Shown: piece after piece, positions 1 through 8,736 of the stretch | Layout of the letters: every line of letters starts with the position of its first letter | Numbering within the stretch: the stretch's first letter is position 1 | Assembly: GCA_036704825.1 (NCBI GenBank) | Contig: JAUBSN010000015.1 | Location: 41,779-105,778 of the forward strand | Length of the DNA stretch: 64,000 bases | Origin: Microcoleus sp036704825 | Lineage (GTDB): Bacteria; Cyanobacteriota; Cyanobacteriia; Cyanobacteriales; Microcoleaceae | Direction: 5' to 3' | The notes under the pieces: generated by a model | Told to the model about the DNA's origin: nothing | Seen by the model: only the letters and a program-made list of their open reading frames with translations | The model's database searches: none | Position numbers and translations under genes: made by a program

Positions 1-1433
1 TCAAAGGTGTAGCCAAAGGCCATTTGCCGCTGCAACAATGTTTCGGGATGAGATTCTGCTACTGCCGGCGCATCTTTGAGTTTGGCGATTTCGACCATGT
101 GCTGGTCGATCCACTGGCGGTACGGGTGTTCTGTGGCGATTTTGGTTTTAATTTCCTCGTCAGAGACGATGCGGCCTTCCTCAGTATTTACCAGGAACAT
201 CCGCCCCGGTTGCAAGCGGCCGTTGGATGCAATTCGTTCTGGGGCGATCGGCAAAACTCCCGCTTCCGATGCCATAATTACCAAGTCGTCTTTGGTAACG
301 CAGTAGCGGGAAGGGCGCAAACCGTTGCGGTCGAGCACGGCCCCGATCGAAGTACCGTCGGTAAAGGCGATCGAAGCCGGGCCGTCCCAAGGTTCCATCA
401 AGCAAGAATGGTATTCGTAGAAAGCTTTTTTCTCGTCACTCATGGACTCGTGGGCCGTCCAAGGTTCGGGAATCATCATCATGACAGCGTGCGGCAAAGA
501 ACGCCCGGCCAAATTCAGCAATTCCAAAGCATTGTCAAAAATCGTCGAGTCGCTGCCTTCGATATTGATTAAATTGGGGATTTTCTTTAAGTCATCGCCG
601 AATAGTTCCGACTCGAACAGCGATTGCCGCGCGTGCATCCAGTTAATGTTGCCGCGCATCGTGTTAATTTCGCCGTTGTGAGCGATGTAGCGGTAAGGGT
701 GCGATCGTTCCCAACTCGGAAAAGTATTCGTGCTGAAGCGCGAGTGAACCAGGGCTAAAGCGCTTTCCATGTCGGGGTCGTGCAGTTCGGGATAGTAGTC
801 GCCGACTTGCACCGGCATCAACATACCCTTGTAGACGATCGTCCGGCACGAGAGAGTGGAATTGTACCAGTAGGGGTCTGTGTCAGTCCTGCGGATGGCA
901 TTGTGAGCTCGTTTGCGGATGACGTAAAGTTTCCGCTCGAAAGCCGCCTCGTCAATACTTGCGGCCCGCCGGAGGAACACTTGCTGCATGAAGGGTTCGC
1001 TAGATTTGGCGGTGTCGCCGAGGGACGAGTTGTCGGTGGGAACATCGCGCCAGCCGAGCACTTCCTGGCCTTCTTCTGCCGCGATTTCCTCAAAAATGCG
1101 CTGGCCGTTTTCGCGTTCAGTTCGATTTGGCGATGAGTAAATCGCGCCAACGCCGTACTCGCCGGCTTCGGGAAGTTCGATGTTTAGACCCGCCGTTACT
1201 TTTTTGAGAAACTTGTGGGGGATCTGCATCAAAATCCCCGCCCCGTCTCCGGTGTTGGGTTCGCAGCCGCACGCGCCTCGGTGGTCGAGGTTCAATAGGA
1301 TTGTCAGTGCCTGCTCGACAATTTCGTGGGATTTGTTACCCTTCATGTGTACGATGAATCCGACTCCGCAAGCGTCGTGCTCGAACTGCGGATCGTACAG
1401 ACCTTGCTTTTGTGGCAGTCCGTTGCTGTTCAT
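1..1433 (-). CDS. gltB: Glutamate synthase (GOGAT) large subunit, N-terminal part, runs off the window
   Basis: GOGAT makes two glutamates from glutamine and 2-oxoglutarate, the second half of the GS-GOGAT cycle of ammonia assimilation. The reading frame is open from ATG at 1433 to the left edge (about 477 codons; the family is about 1500). The product begins MNSNGLPQKQGLYDPQFEHD and then ACGVGF; Cys22 should become the N-terminal nucleophile of the class II glutaminase domain after propeptide removal. The glutaminase block HNGEIN is encoded near 665-690. An AGGAG ribosome site lies just before the ATG. Cyanobacteria carry NADH-type GltB and ferredoxin-type GlsF. The short propeptide and the sequence around HDACGVGF look like GltB to me, but the deciding C-terminal parts are outside the window. 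No GTA-N8-TAC site was found upstream. Confidence 0.9.
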   Translation of the reverse strand, partial: MNSNGLPQKQGLYDPQFEHDACGVGFIVHMKGNKSHEIVEQALTILLNLDHRGACGCEPNTGDGAGILMQIPHKFLKKVTAGLNIELPEAGEYGVGAIYSSPNRTERENGQRIFEEIAAEEGQEVLGWRDVPTDNSSLGDTAKSSEPFMQQVFLRRAASIDEAAFERKLYVIRKRAHNAIRRTDTDPYWYNSTLSCRTIVYKGMLMPVQVGDYYPELHDPDMESALALVHSRFSTNTFPSWERSHPYRYIAHNGEINTMRGNINWMHARQSLFESELFGDDLKKIPNLINIEGSDSTIFDNALELLNLAGRSLPHAVMMMIPEPWTAHESMSDEKKAFYEYHSCLMEPWDGPASIAFTDGTSIGAVLDRNGLRPSRYCVTKDDLVIMASEAGVLPIAPERIASNGRLQPGRMFLVNTEEGRIVSDEEIKTKIATEHPYRQWIDQHMVEIAKLKDAPAVAESHPETLLQRQMAFGYTF

Positions 1434-1914
1434 TTTGATGCTCCTGTCAAAGTGGGGAAAAGATGTCGATCTAGAGTAGATGGTGGGACGCCGATCGCTC
1501 TAGTATCATGTATTATATGTGGATCTACTCAATTGGGTAGAGCCACCCAAAAATCCCAGCTTATGCGATCGAGCGTAAAAAAATAGTTCAAGCTGATAAC
1601 TTAACTATGGAACCTGGAGGTCTAAATATTTATGCTTAAAGACTCTTCAATTATGTGAATTATTAAACCGCAGAGGCCGCAGAGAGCGCAGAGGAAGAGA
1701 ACACAGATGAGTAATTCCGATACCAACTCACATCTTGCACTATTGTTAATCAGCTTTTCAAGGGCGGGCAAGATGCCGGGCCCAAAAAATTTAGTCTCTG
1801 CAGCACAGGCCCGAAAGCCTGTGCTTGAGAAATGAGTTTATCGCACTGTTAAGGCGACTGTATCCTCAGCGTCTGGGTGACATTCTCTACCAGCTTTTTG
1901 CCTTCTCAACGGCA
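1434..1914. other. Intergenic region with two dispersed repeats
   Basis: This is the promoter side of the glutamate synthase gene and contains no convincing gene. It holds one copy of the ACCGCAGAGGGCGCAGAGA-type repeat at about 1664-1704 and one copy of a longer repeat at about 1735-1832. The latter has a GGGCGGG block followed by a short inverted pair around 'acaggc..gaaagcctgt'. Related copies are at 11403-11520 and 25062-25131. Confidence 0.5.
1735..1832. repeat. Dispersed repeat, copy 1 of 3
   Basis: The block begins CACATCTTGCAC, continues through a GGGCGGG run and ends with the inverted pair CACAGGC/GCCTGTG. The copy at 11403-11520 begins the same way and ends with a GAACAGGC/GCCTGTTC pair. 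A shorter copy lies at 25062-25131. Size and inverted ends suggest a non-autonomous repeat of MITE or REP type, but no flanking target duplication was established. Confidence 0.55.
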
Positions 1915-2672
1915 ATGAGTATTTCGTCGGAAAATTTGCCAAAAGTCGATCGACTCAAAGCCTGGTTGGATAGCTTTGGGCCGCTTTCTCCCACTCTGGT
2001 TGCAGAATAGAAAAAAACTCTACGATGTTCGGTTCACTTATAACTCCAATGCGCTGGAGGGAAACATCTTAACGCAGCGCGAAACCGCATTAGTCGTAGA
2101 AACCTGCATCACTGTCGGTGGCAAAACGAAAGCGCGAACACCTAGAATTCATCGGACATCGAGATGCGATCGCCTACATTGAAATGCTAACGCGATCGGA
2201 CACCGCGATCGGTGAATGGGAAATTAAACAAATTCACAACTTAATTATAAGGGCGCTCCTCTTCGTTGGCTTAGCCCCCGTAGGGGCGGGCAACGCTTAC
2301 GCCCCGGAGGAAGTTGGACGCTATCGGCAGTTAGATGTCAAAGCCACCGGTACTGAATACCTCTATCCGCCTAATTATTTGCTTTCGGGTTTGATGCCGG
2401 AATTTATCCAATGGCTCAACAGTGATAAAATCAAATTGTTACATCCGTTAGAGTATGCAGCCGAAGCACATCTTCGCTTTGTTTCGATTCATCCATTTCG
2501 GGATGGTAACGGACGGGCGGGACGGCTATTGATGAATCTCCTGCTGTTGCGGGCTGGATATCCCATTGTGATTATCTCTAACCAGATGCTAGAAGTTTTG
2601 CAGCAGCAGTCTCAAGAGCTGGATGAGGATTCACCTTTAATCAATATTCAAGAACCAGCGCCCTTTCTATGA
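1915..2672 (+). pseudogene. Fic-family protein, broken by two frameshifts
   Basis: Fic proteins usually transfer AMP or related groups to target proteins. The product is readable only across three frames: MSISSENLPKVDRLKAW to about 2003, then KKLYDVRFTYNSNALEGN to about 2133, then REHLEFIGHRDAIAYIE to the stop. One extra base near 2005 and another near 2135 explain both shifts. The Fic active motif HPFRDGNGRAGR is intact in the third part, with the usual SNALEGN block upstream. The piece GGGCGCTCC...ACGCC at about 2257-2301 is an in-frame foreign insertion between LIIR and PEEVGRYRQ. The C-terminus after IISNQ diverges from the family, so the 3' end may also be lost. The start is the ATG at 1915; the open frame extends further upstream without homology. 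Confidence 0.8.
2257..2301 (+). repeat. In-frame short repeat insertion within the Fic pseudogene
   Basis: About 45 bases containing CCCCGTAGGGGCGGGCAACG interrupt the conserved path LIIR...PEEVGRYRQL and encode residues foreign to the family. The insert keeps the frame and adds about 15 residues. It has a partial palindrome (CCCCGTAGGGG). It resembles the short GC-rich interspersed elements found in Oscillatoriales genomes; this assignment is from pattern, not from a search. Confidence 0.5.
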
Positions 2673-2905
2673 AGATTTGATGTAGATTCGGGCGATCGAG
2701 CCAATACCGGGTGACAACAGCTATGTTGGTTTTGCTATGGTTGTTAAGGCAAGTCGATCGGGCTGAGCACAAATCTTGCAAAACTCTACAGTCGGCTAAC
2801 CAGTCCCCGCAGGTGGGCTTAGACTTTAACTATAGATTAGTTAATCTCAAAAAACAACGTTCTTTACCAAAGGATTCAGCAAGCAATCCTCAAGGAGTGA
2901 AAATC

Positions 2906-3325
2906 ATGGTTCAGATTCAAGAAATTTCTCAAGTATCTACCCTGCACGCACCTGCCGCACCCAACGGAATAGCCGCTACAGAATTGCGGCCTTGGGGCTC
3001 ATTTACGACTCTAGAAGAAGGCCCGGGATATAAAATTAAGCGGATCGAAGTTAAGCCCGGACACCGCCTCAGCCTGCAAATGCACCACCACCGCAGCGAA
3101 CACTGGATCGTAGTTTGTGGTACTGCAAAAGTTACTTGCGGCGAAACTGAACAAGTTCTGTTTACAAATCAGTCTACCTACGTTCCTCAGTGCATTTCTC
3201 ACCGCCTGGAAAATCCGGGAGTTATCCCCTTGGTTTTAATTGAGGTGCAGAATGGCGAATATCTCGGAGAAGATGATATTATCCGCTTTCAAGACGATTA
3301 TGCCCGTACTGAAAAGGCTAAGTAA
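2906..3325 (+). CDS. Cupin of the mannose-6-phosphate isomerase type II family
   Basis: A 139-residue single-domain cupin similar to the C-terminal domain of type II phosphomannose isomerase/GDP-mannose pyrophosphorylase enzymes. The block LRPWGSF is followed by GYKIKRIEVKPGHRLSLQMH, HHRSEHWIVV and GTAKV. The histidines in MHHHRSEHW are the expected metal ligands. The end, EVQNGEYLGEDDIIRFQDDY, is the usual tail of this family. I chose ATG 2906 because it follows an AAGGAG ribosome site (2892-2897); the open frame reaches to 2711 without family similarity. The likely role is in mannose or nucleotide-sugar metabolism, but a lone cupin domain of this kind may lack isomerase activity. Confidence 0.85.
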   Translation: MVQIQEISQVSTLHAPAAPNGIAATELRPWGSFTTLEEGPGYKIKRIEVKPGHRLSLQMHHHRSEHWIVVCGTAKVTCGETEQVLFTNQSTYVPQCISHRLENPGVIPLVLIEVQNGEYLGEDDIIRFQDDYARTEKAK

Positions 3326-3465
3326 CTCAAGTTGCTAAAAATATAGGGGTAAGGTGGGCGCCAAGAGCGCACCTTACATTCTCCGGGTAAGGTAAACGCC
3401 TAGGCACGCTCTACATTTTCACAACTCAACATTACTTGCCAATTACCAATTACCAATTACTAATA

Positions 3466-3795
3466 ATGATTCATCTGAGCAAAACAGCAGCAACAGAAGT
3501 AACGCGCCTCAAGTCGAAGCATTCCAATCCCAATGCTTTATTTCGTCTGGGCGTGGAATCGAGCGGCTGCTCGGGTTTGTCTTATACAATGGCATTTGAC
3601 GATGCGCCAGCCCCAGAAGACGCTGTATGCGAGTCGGAGGGAATTTCCGTGGCGATCGACCCCCAGCACTTAAAATATCTTAATGAACTCACCTTGGATT
3701 ATTCAGAAGACTTGATGGGCGGAGGTTTCCGATTTCACAATCCCAATGCCGCCCAAAGCTGTAGTTGCGGCAACTCCTTTTCGGTCAAGGAATAA
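3466..3795 (+). CDS. A-type iron-sulfur cluster carrier (IscA/SufA/HesB family)
   Basis: A 109-residue protein of the HesB/IscA family, which carries Fe-S clusters to apoproteins. The three family cysteines are present: Cys35 in SSGCSGLSY, and Cys99 and Cys101 in SCSCGNSF. The length is normal. The ATG at 3466 starts the conserved domain at once (MIHLSKTAATEV). It directly follows a run of ACCAATT-type heptamers at 3440-3461, which leaves no clear Shine-Dalgarno site. Which paralogue it is (IscA, SufA or ErpA-like) cannot be told from sequence reading alone. Confidence 0.9.
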   Translation: MIHLSKTAATEVTRLKSKHSNPNALFRLGVESSGCSGLSYTMAFDDAPAPEDAVCESEGISVAIDPQHLKYLNELTLDYSEDLMGGGFRFHNPNAAQSCSCGNSFSVKE

Positions 3796-4348
3796 TCAAT
3801 AGGATGATACTCAAAGATTTAGAAAAAGCCTAAAAAAAATTTAAATAAGCGAGTCAAGACTACCGAGATCGACGCCTGTTCAGCATTAGGAATTGACGGC
3901 AATATCGAACTCAGAACTCCCGATCCTGACTCCGTAATATCACATCCGGTTGCATCGGAATGATTAAACTAATGATTAATCTCAATTCCGGTTGCACTCT
4001 TCATGACTGTTGACTGTTGACTCTGATTCAAAAAATTGAATGGTTGAGTTTTAACTTTTGACTCGATTTTATTATTCCGATGCAACCCGAAACGATATGA
4101 GAACTCAGACATGATAGGTAGGACAGGGCATCATGACGTTTCCCTACGCGGATGAATTGTAAAGAAAGGGTACGGACCCGTCTCGAAAGCTGTGGGTAAT
4201 ATTAATTCCGATGCTACAGGATCGGATATTACTTCCTCCCTGAAGAGCGCTATAGATTGTTTTTAAAACCAGCCTTTACGATCGCCCAAATTATACTATC
4301 GCGAATCAACCAGAAATGACATACAAGGTCGATCGACTATCAACACAA
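3796..4348. other. Intergenic region, no gene seen
   Basis: About 550 bases without a supported gene. It contains two pieces of a dispersed motif (ATCACATCCGGTTGCATCGG near 3948-3967 and CCGGTTGCA near 3987), which recurs near 59768 and 61785. A short GTTGACT heptamer run lies near 4008-4022. The rest is unassigned. Confidence 0.4.
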
Positions 4349-5335
4349 TCAAGCTGGTGTACCGAGAATAGTCCAGTGCATTAACTGCTGCCACTCGGAA
4401 GATTGAGCTAATAAATCTGCATCGAATTCATTTCCCGCATCCTGCGAAAACTCGGCGAAAGCTTCCGCCCAATTAATTACTGTTTCCACAGGCAAATAAG
4501 GCGTATAATTCCAAGAACGCTGCAAAAACTCTGCCATCTCAACAGAATGACCGGTGCGGTACAAATACCAAGCAATCCACACTAAGGTACTGTACTTGAT
4601 TTGCTTTTCCAACAAACGTATTTTATCGGGCAATTCGGGGCGGGCAAAAAAATTGTCCATCACGGCGGCCAGGGATTTAGCCTGCGGTAAACCTTTGTAC
4701 ATGGCGCTTTGTTCGTGCTGGCGGTAGCAAACAGTTACTTGCTGCAGCCACTCTGCTTCGCATCCCATTAAGGCTAAACGCAGCACTAAATCTGTATCTT
4801 CCGCCGGGGGAAATAGAGGATCGAATCCGCCGGCGCGTTCTAACCACTGACGGCGAAATACCATCGCGCTGGGTAATACTGGTTTCCACCGCAGCCACAT
4901 TTCTAAGTCTAATTTAGGTACATTTTGCCAGGGTTTGACATCTTTTAACGGTTCGCCTATACTATTAACTAGACGCCAGCCGCTGTGGACTATTCCTAGA
5001 TTTGGTCGCGCTGCAAATACAGCCATTTGTGCTGCTAATTTGTCGGGAAAAAAGTAGTCGTCAGCATCGAGAAAGGCGATAAATTCTCCTCGCGCTAGCT
5101 CGATACCGCGATTTCTGGCAATCGAAACTCCTTGATTTTGTTGGTAAATGTAGCGAATTCGATCGCCATATTTCTGTAAAACTAACTTGGTATCGTCTCG
5201 GGAGCCGTCGTCTACGACAATAATTTCCCAGTTAGCATAGGTTTGGTGCAGAACGCTATCTACGGCTTGGCCGACGTAAGCAGCACAGTTGTAAGCCGGA
5301 ATTACTACGCTCACCTGGGGGGTGCGATCGCTCAT
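4349..5335 (-). CDS. Family 2 glycosyltransferase
   Basis: A 328-residue GT-A fold glycosyltransferase expected to add a sugar to a surface polysaccharide or lipid at the cytoplasmic face of the membrane. It begins VSVVIPAYNCAAYVGQAVDS, followed by IIVVDDGSRDDT. The nucleotide-sugar/metal motif FLDADD is at about residues 89-94. The acceptor region contains PPAEDTDLVLRLAL (an ED motif). The start is the second possible ATG (5335), beginning MSDRTPQ. Upstream lie 30 bases and then a (TTTTAGA)n heptamer array. The acceptor is unknown, and no cell-wall or polysaccharide gene is adjacent. Confidence 0.88.
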   Translation of the reverse strand: MSDRTPQVSVVIPAYNCAAYVGQAVDSVLHQTYANWEIIVVDDGSRDDTKLVLQKYGDRIRYIYQQNQGVSIARNRGIELARGEFIAFLDADDYFFPDKLAAQMAVFAARPNLGIVHSGWRLVNSIGEPLKDVKPWQNVPKLDLEMWLRWKPVLPSAMVFRRQWLERAGGFDPLFPPAEDTDLVLRLALMGCEAEWLQQVTVCYRQHEQSAMYKGLPQAKSLAAVMDNFFARPELPDKIRLLEKQIKYSTLVWIAWYLYRTGHSVEMAEFLQRSWNYTPYLPVETVINWAEAFAEFSQDAGNEFDADLLAQSSEWQQLMHWTILGTPA

Positions 5336-5365
5336 AATCAATATCAAGTTTTATGGATTATACCA

Positions 5366-5430
5366 TTTTAGATTTTAGATTTTAGATTTTAGATTTTAGA
5401 TTTTAGATTTTAGATTTTAGATTTTAGATT
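5366..5430. repeat. Heptamer tandem array (TTTTAGA)n
   Basis: About nine direct copies of the seven-base unit TTTTAGA lie just upstream of the glycosyltransferase start. The same unit occurs in shorter arrays at 11352-11384 and 37805-37835, both directly before starts of minus-strand genes. This is the STRR class of repeat known from filamentous cyanobacteria. Confidence 0.9.
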
Positions 5431-5632
5431 AAAAAACAGGAAATTACTGATGAGCCTCTGGCTGGGAACTTGCTGACAGTTGCATTCTTGTTGTCAACTG
5501 GTGGGCACTGGTATTAGAATAAATAAGTGCTGGGCAAGTTTACGGAAATCCGGGCTTTGAAAGCAAGAAAAACCCTGCAACGACCCCTAGAAGATTTATT
5601 GGTAAAATCCGCTGGCGTCTTTATTGTACAAT

Positions 5633-5672
5633 ACTTATCGGGTTAACCGGAGGCTCGCGCACCCGATAAGTG
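5633..5672. terminator. Inverted repeat ACTTATCGGG/CCCGATAAGT, possible terminator
   Basis: Two perfect ten-base arms are separated by about 18 bases, just past the stop codon of the PatA-like regulator (minus strand). There is no uridine run, so a classical intrinsic terminator is not certain; it may only protect the 3' end. Confidence 0.45.
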
Positions 5673-5697
5673 ACGCTCGATCGGCATTAATTTGGGT

Positions 5698-6912
5698 TCA
5701 AGAATTTGCCAGGGTAAGTTGTCGTGGATTAAGTATATCTTGGGGGCGAATTGCTAAAGGGTGGCGATCGCCTTTTACCTTCAAATACTTGTCAACTATT
5801 TGTAAAACCTGTTCGGGATTGGCCGGCTTGCTTAAAAAATCGGAAGCACCTGTAAATTTCGCCCGCGTGCGGTCAATTATACTGTCTTGACCAGTCAAAA
5901 ACACGATCGGAGTTTCGCGAAAAGCAGGTGTTTTTCGCAAAAAATTGCACAAAGCAAAGCCACTTGTCTTTGGCATCACCACGTCCATAAAAATTAAAGC
6001 AGGCTTTTGTTTGGCGAGGAGACCCACTCCCTGCATGGGGTCTTGAATTTTGAGGACTCGATACCCCTGGGGCAATAAAATTTGCTCTAAAAATTCGCAA
6101 ACTGTCGGACTGTCATCGATACAGGCAATCAAAGGGCGACCCGGCCCTGCGATGGCCGCGGCAAGGCGCCACTGTTCTATAGGCGACGGCAAGTCTGGTA
6201 CTGTTCGGAAATTTACTAAACCTTGCTTGATGTAATTAACTAAAGCGCGAGTTGCCACTGTCACGCACTGCTTTTTCTTAAATGCAATATCCCAAAGAGT
6301 ATTTTCGCCGTTGAATACGTTACTCAAAGCGATCAAAGAATTAGAACTAAATCGATTTTGCTGCAACTGGGCCGATGCTTTTAAAAGTGGTGCTTGTTCT
6401 GGATCTACCAGCCACAAACCCATTGCTTTCCACTTCTGCCAAATTTCTTCTGTACAACACAGAACTTTTTCTACTTCTGTTAAAGACAGCAGCAAAGAAG
6501 AGGTAATGGTAGAAAAATATTTCTGGGACGGACGCCACTCCCGGCGCAAACCCGATTGACCGATCAGACCAAATAACACTTCCGAAAGGCTGGTCTGGAC
6601 GATCGCCCTAGCTTGTTCCAGGCTCATTTCGCTGGCTGCTACCCCTCGCTGAAGCAGTTGATATTCCCACAGTTCTCCAGCATCGAGGTCTCTGAGATCC
6701 ACGTGAAAGTTTCGGCAGTGTTGCCCGATCGCCCTGTACCAGCGCCTCGATCTGTGCGAGCCTCCCGTGGCATAAACCAAGCTACCCTGAAAAAAGTAAA
6801 GTTGCCACTGTTGTTCTCCTTGCTCTAACAGCAGTTTCCCCGTTGCTTGTTTCTGGCTGAGTACAGCCAGAGTATGGGACAACATTTTGTATCCGATTGC
6901 GGTAGCAGACAT
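5698..6912 (-). CDS. PatA-like response regulator (DUF4388-type N-terminus plus REC domain)
   Basis: A 404-residue regulator. The N-terminal half has the pattern of the PatA N-terminal/DUF4388 domain (KQATGKLLLEQGEQQWQLYF, then GSLVYATGG). The C-terminal ~125 residues are a receiver domain with all phosphorylation residues: IDDS (acidic pair), FMDVVMP (phospho-acceptor Asp), FLTG (Thr) and SKPA (Lys). There is no DNA-binding output domain, as is normal in this cyanobacterial family linked to motility and heterocyst patterning. I chose the ATG at 6912 because an AGGGG site lies about 10 bases before it. The ATG at 6924 has the same site almost touching it. No kinase gene is adjacent. Confidence 0.85.
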   Translation of the reverse strand: MSATAIGYKMLSHTLAVLSQKQATGKLLLEQGEQQWQLYFFQGSLVYATGGSHRSRRWYRAIGQHCRNFHVDLRDLDAGELWEYQLLQRGVAASEMSLEQARAIVQTSLSEVLFGLIGQSGLRREWRPSQKYFSTITSSLLLSLTEVEKVLCCTEEIWQKWKAMGLWLVDPEQAPLLKASAQLQQNRFSSNSLIALSNVFNGENTLWDIAFKKKQCVTVATRALVNYIKQGLVNFRTVPDLPSPIEQWRLAAAIAGPGRPLIACIDDSPTVCEFLEQILLPQGYRVLKIQDPMQGVGLLAKQKPALIFMDVVMPKTSGFALCNFLRKTPAFRETPIVFLTGQDSIIDRTRAKFTGASDFLSKPANPEQVLQIVDKYLKVKGDRHPLAIRPQDILNPRQLTLANS

Positions 6913-7128
6913 ATCAACTCGCATCCCCTGTACTCTGTTTGTACCATTATATAGCTGCTGAGTTTTGAAAGATAACAGTAATATTACTGAAGTTGGGTTA
7001 AAAAACACCGCTAATTGTGCGAATTTAACCCTATTAGGGAGTGATTCCCCTCGGTAGTTTTAGCCATGAGGATGCAACCCCTATTTGCACTATTAACTAA
7101 TCACTAAAATCCGGCTTCTAATTAATAA

Positions 7129-7359
7129 CTAATTGCCCTCGCTATCTTTGGGAGGTACTGGATCGTAACCCCCTGGATGAAAAGGATGACAGCGTAAAAT
7201 TCGCTTAACTGCCATCGAGCTGCCGCGGGCAGGCCCAAATCTTTCTATTGCTTCGATCGCGTATTGCGAACAAGTTGGCTGAAATCTACAGGCGTTAGGC
7301 AGGTAAGGAGAAATCCCCATTTTGTAGCCTCGGATTAATCCGATCAGCACTATTTTCAC
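7129..7359 (-). CDS. yidD: Membrane protein insertion efficiency factor YidD
   Basis: A 76-residue protein of the YidD/DUF37 family, a small membrane-associated helper of YidC-dependent insertion. The family block SPYLPNACRFQPTCSQYAIE with its two cysteines is present, followed by RCHPFHPGGYDPVP. The length is normal. YidD often lies near rnpA and rpmH; here it does not. The next gene, truB, is on the same strand upstream, with a broken Rossmann fragment between them. Confidence 0.93.
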   Translation of the reverse strand: MKIVLIGLIRGYKMGISPYLPNACRFQPTCSQYAIEAIERFGPARGSSMAVKRILRCHPFHPGGYDPVPPKDSEGN

Positions 7360-7385
7360 AATTTTTACCTCAGCGATTGATTAGA

Positions 7386-7493
7386 TTAATAGGCCAACCT
7401 CGTCCGATACCGCTGCAAGCTAGGTGCATCGATAGCATTCCCAGCGGTTAGAGTTCCGCCAACTTTTCCTGTACCAATTATACCTATTTTCAT
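7386..7493 (-). pseudogene. N-terminal fragment of a Rossmann-fold NAD(P)-binding protein
   Basis: The 35-residue frame begins MKIGIIGTGKVGGTL, the first strand and GxGxxG loop of coenzyme F420-dependent NADP oxidoreductase-like or pyrroline-carboxylate-reductase-like proteins. It then runs into unrelated residues and stops. Only the dinucleotide-binding start of a gene remains, wedged between yidD and truB. It could be translated, but it cannot form a Rossmann fold. Confidence 0.55.
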
Positions 7494-7507
7494 TTTTTTT
7501 TAGATAC

Positions 7508-8449
7508 TTAAAGCACAATTTGAGGAGATAATATGGTACTTGTATCTGAGTTCGCTACTTGACCGATACCTAAAAAATTACCGTCTCGATCGTAAACCTG
7601 CAGGGGATAGGGAGGTTGGAGTATTGGGTTGTGGGAGGGATAGTTGCTACTTTCCTCATCGGCCCCGATCGGCGTTTCGGGAATCGGGAGGCGCTGTCCT
7701 TGCAACCAGCGTTTGGTATATTCAGGGGAAAGGACGATCGCCCCTAAATGTCCCAAAACCGCCGATGGCAAAATCGGGCAGAATTTATTCTCCTGCAGTT
7801 GCAGTTCCAATTGTTCAAAACTGAGACTTTGGTCGATCGAAAAACCGCTACTTTCGGTGCGAGTCAAACAAGCCAAAGTACCGCCTGCATTCAACAGTGC
7901 GCCCAAATCCCGCGCGATCGCCCGAATGTAAGTACCCCCCCCGCAGGCGATCGACAAATCCAATTCAGGAAAATCCCCCGGCCGCCAATCCAAGATTTCC
8001 AGCCGAAAAACCTCCACTTTCCTAGCAGCGACTTCCACAGTTTCGCCTTTTCTAGCTAACTCGTAAAGGCGTTTTCCTCCCACCTGAACCGCACTAAAAC
8101 TAGGCGGAAATTGCTCGATTTTTCCTAGGAACTTTGGGAGTGCAGCTTGCACTTGTTCCAAACTCAACTCTGGTACCGGTCGAGAATGGATAATTTCTCC
8201 TTCTAAATCGTCAGTAGCAGTAGTTAAGCCAAACCGAATCGTGCCTCGGTAAGCTTTATTGTGTTGGAGAAATTGCAGCAGTCTGGTTGCTTTGCCAAGG
8301 GCGATCGGCAAAACGCCAGTCACAGCAGGATCGAGGGTTCCTCCGTGTCCGACTCGCTTGAGTTTCAATAGCCGGCGCACTCGCCCCACGCAGTCGTGAG
8401 AAGTCATGCCCGCAGGTTTGTTGAGATTGAGAAAACCGTCAGTAGTCAT
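7508..8449 (-). CDS. truB: tRNA pseudouridine-55 synthase TruB
   Basis: A 313-residue enzyme that converts U55 in the T-loop of tRNA to pseudouridine. It begins MTTDGFLNLNKPAGMTSHDC. The catalytic aspartate is Asp40 in RVGHGGTLDP. Further motifs are GKATRLLQFL, YRGTIRFGLTT (acceptor-stem side) and CGGGTYIRAIARDLG. The start is the ATG at 8449. Two bases further upstream begins an array of GGAAGAA heptamers, which also keeps the frame open but encodes only low-complexity FLLPSS repeats, so a longer start is rejected. The C-terminal PUA-like region is present. Confidence 0.94.
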   Translation of the reverse strand: MTTDGFLNLNKPAGMTSHDCVGRVRRLLKLKRVGHGGTLDPAVTGVLPIALGKATRLLQFLQHNKAYRGTIRFGLTTATDDLEGEIIHSRPVPELSLEQVQAALPKFLGKIEQFPPSFSAVQVGGKRLYELARKGETVEVAARKVEVFRLEILDWRPGDFPELDLSIACGGGTYIRAIARDLGALLNAGGTLACLTRTESSGFSIDQSLSFEQLELQLQENKFCPILPSAVLGHLGAIVLSPEYTKRWLQGQRLPIPETPIGADEESSNYPSHNPILQPPYPLQVYDRDGNFLGIGQVANSDTSTILSPQIVL

Positions 8450-8450
8450 T

Positions 8451-8521
8451 AGGAAGAAGGAAGAAGGAAGAAGGAAGAGGGAAGAGGGAAGAAGGAAGAA
8501 GGAAGAAGGAAGAGGGAAGAA
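8451..8521. repeat. Heptamer tandem array (GGAAGAA)n
   Basis: About ten slightly variable copies of a purine-only seven-base unit (GGAAGAA/GGAAGAG) begin two bases before the truB start codon. A dispersed segment follows (GGCAACGAAGCAGTGTACGG, about 8521-8578), with a second copy in the ABC transporter operon at 14311-14375. Confidence 0.85.
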
Positions 8522-8736
8522 GGCAACGAAGCAGTGTACGGGATTTAATGGAGAGAAGGAAGCAGGAAAAAGGAAGATGAGAAGTTTTGAGATTGCTTGC
8601 CTTCGCATTGCGAAAGCTAACGTTACTTGCAACGCAAAAGCGGTTTTGAGTGAAAAAGTTTAATATTGAAAACTTAAAACTACAAAGTCCTCAACTATCA
8701 ATTCCCTATTCCCTATTCCCCATTATCAATTATCAA

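Noticed and set aside
1..1150. Plus- and minus-strand open frames over the first 1.1 kb
   Set aside because: They are off-frame readings of the glutamate synthase gene, which is open across the left edge on the minus strand.
8450..8632. Extended N-terminus of TruB (FLLPSS repeats)
   Set aside because: The extension is translation of the GGAAGAA heptamer array; the family's own start is MTTDGFLNLNKPAG at 8449.
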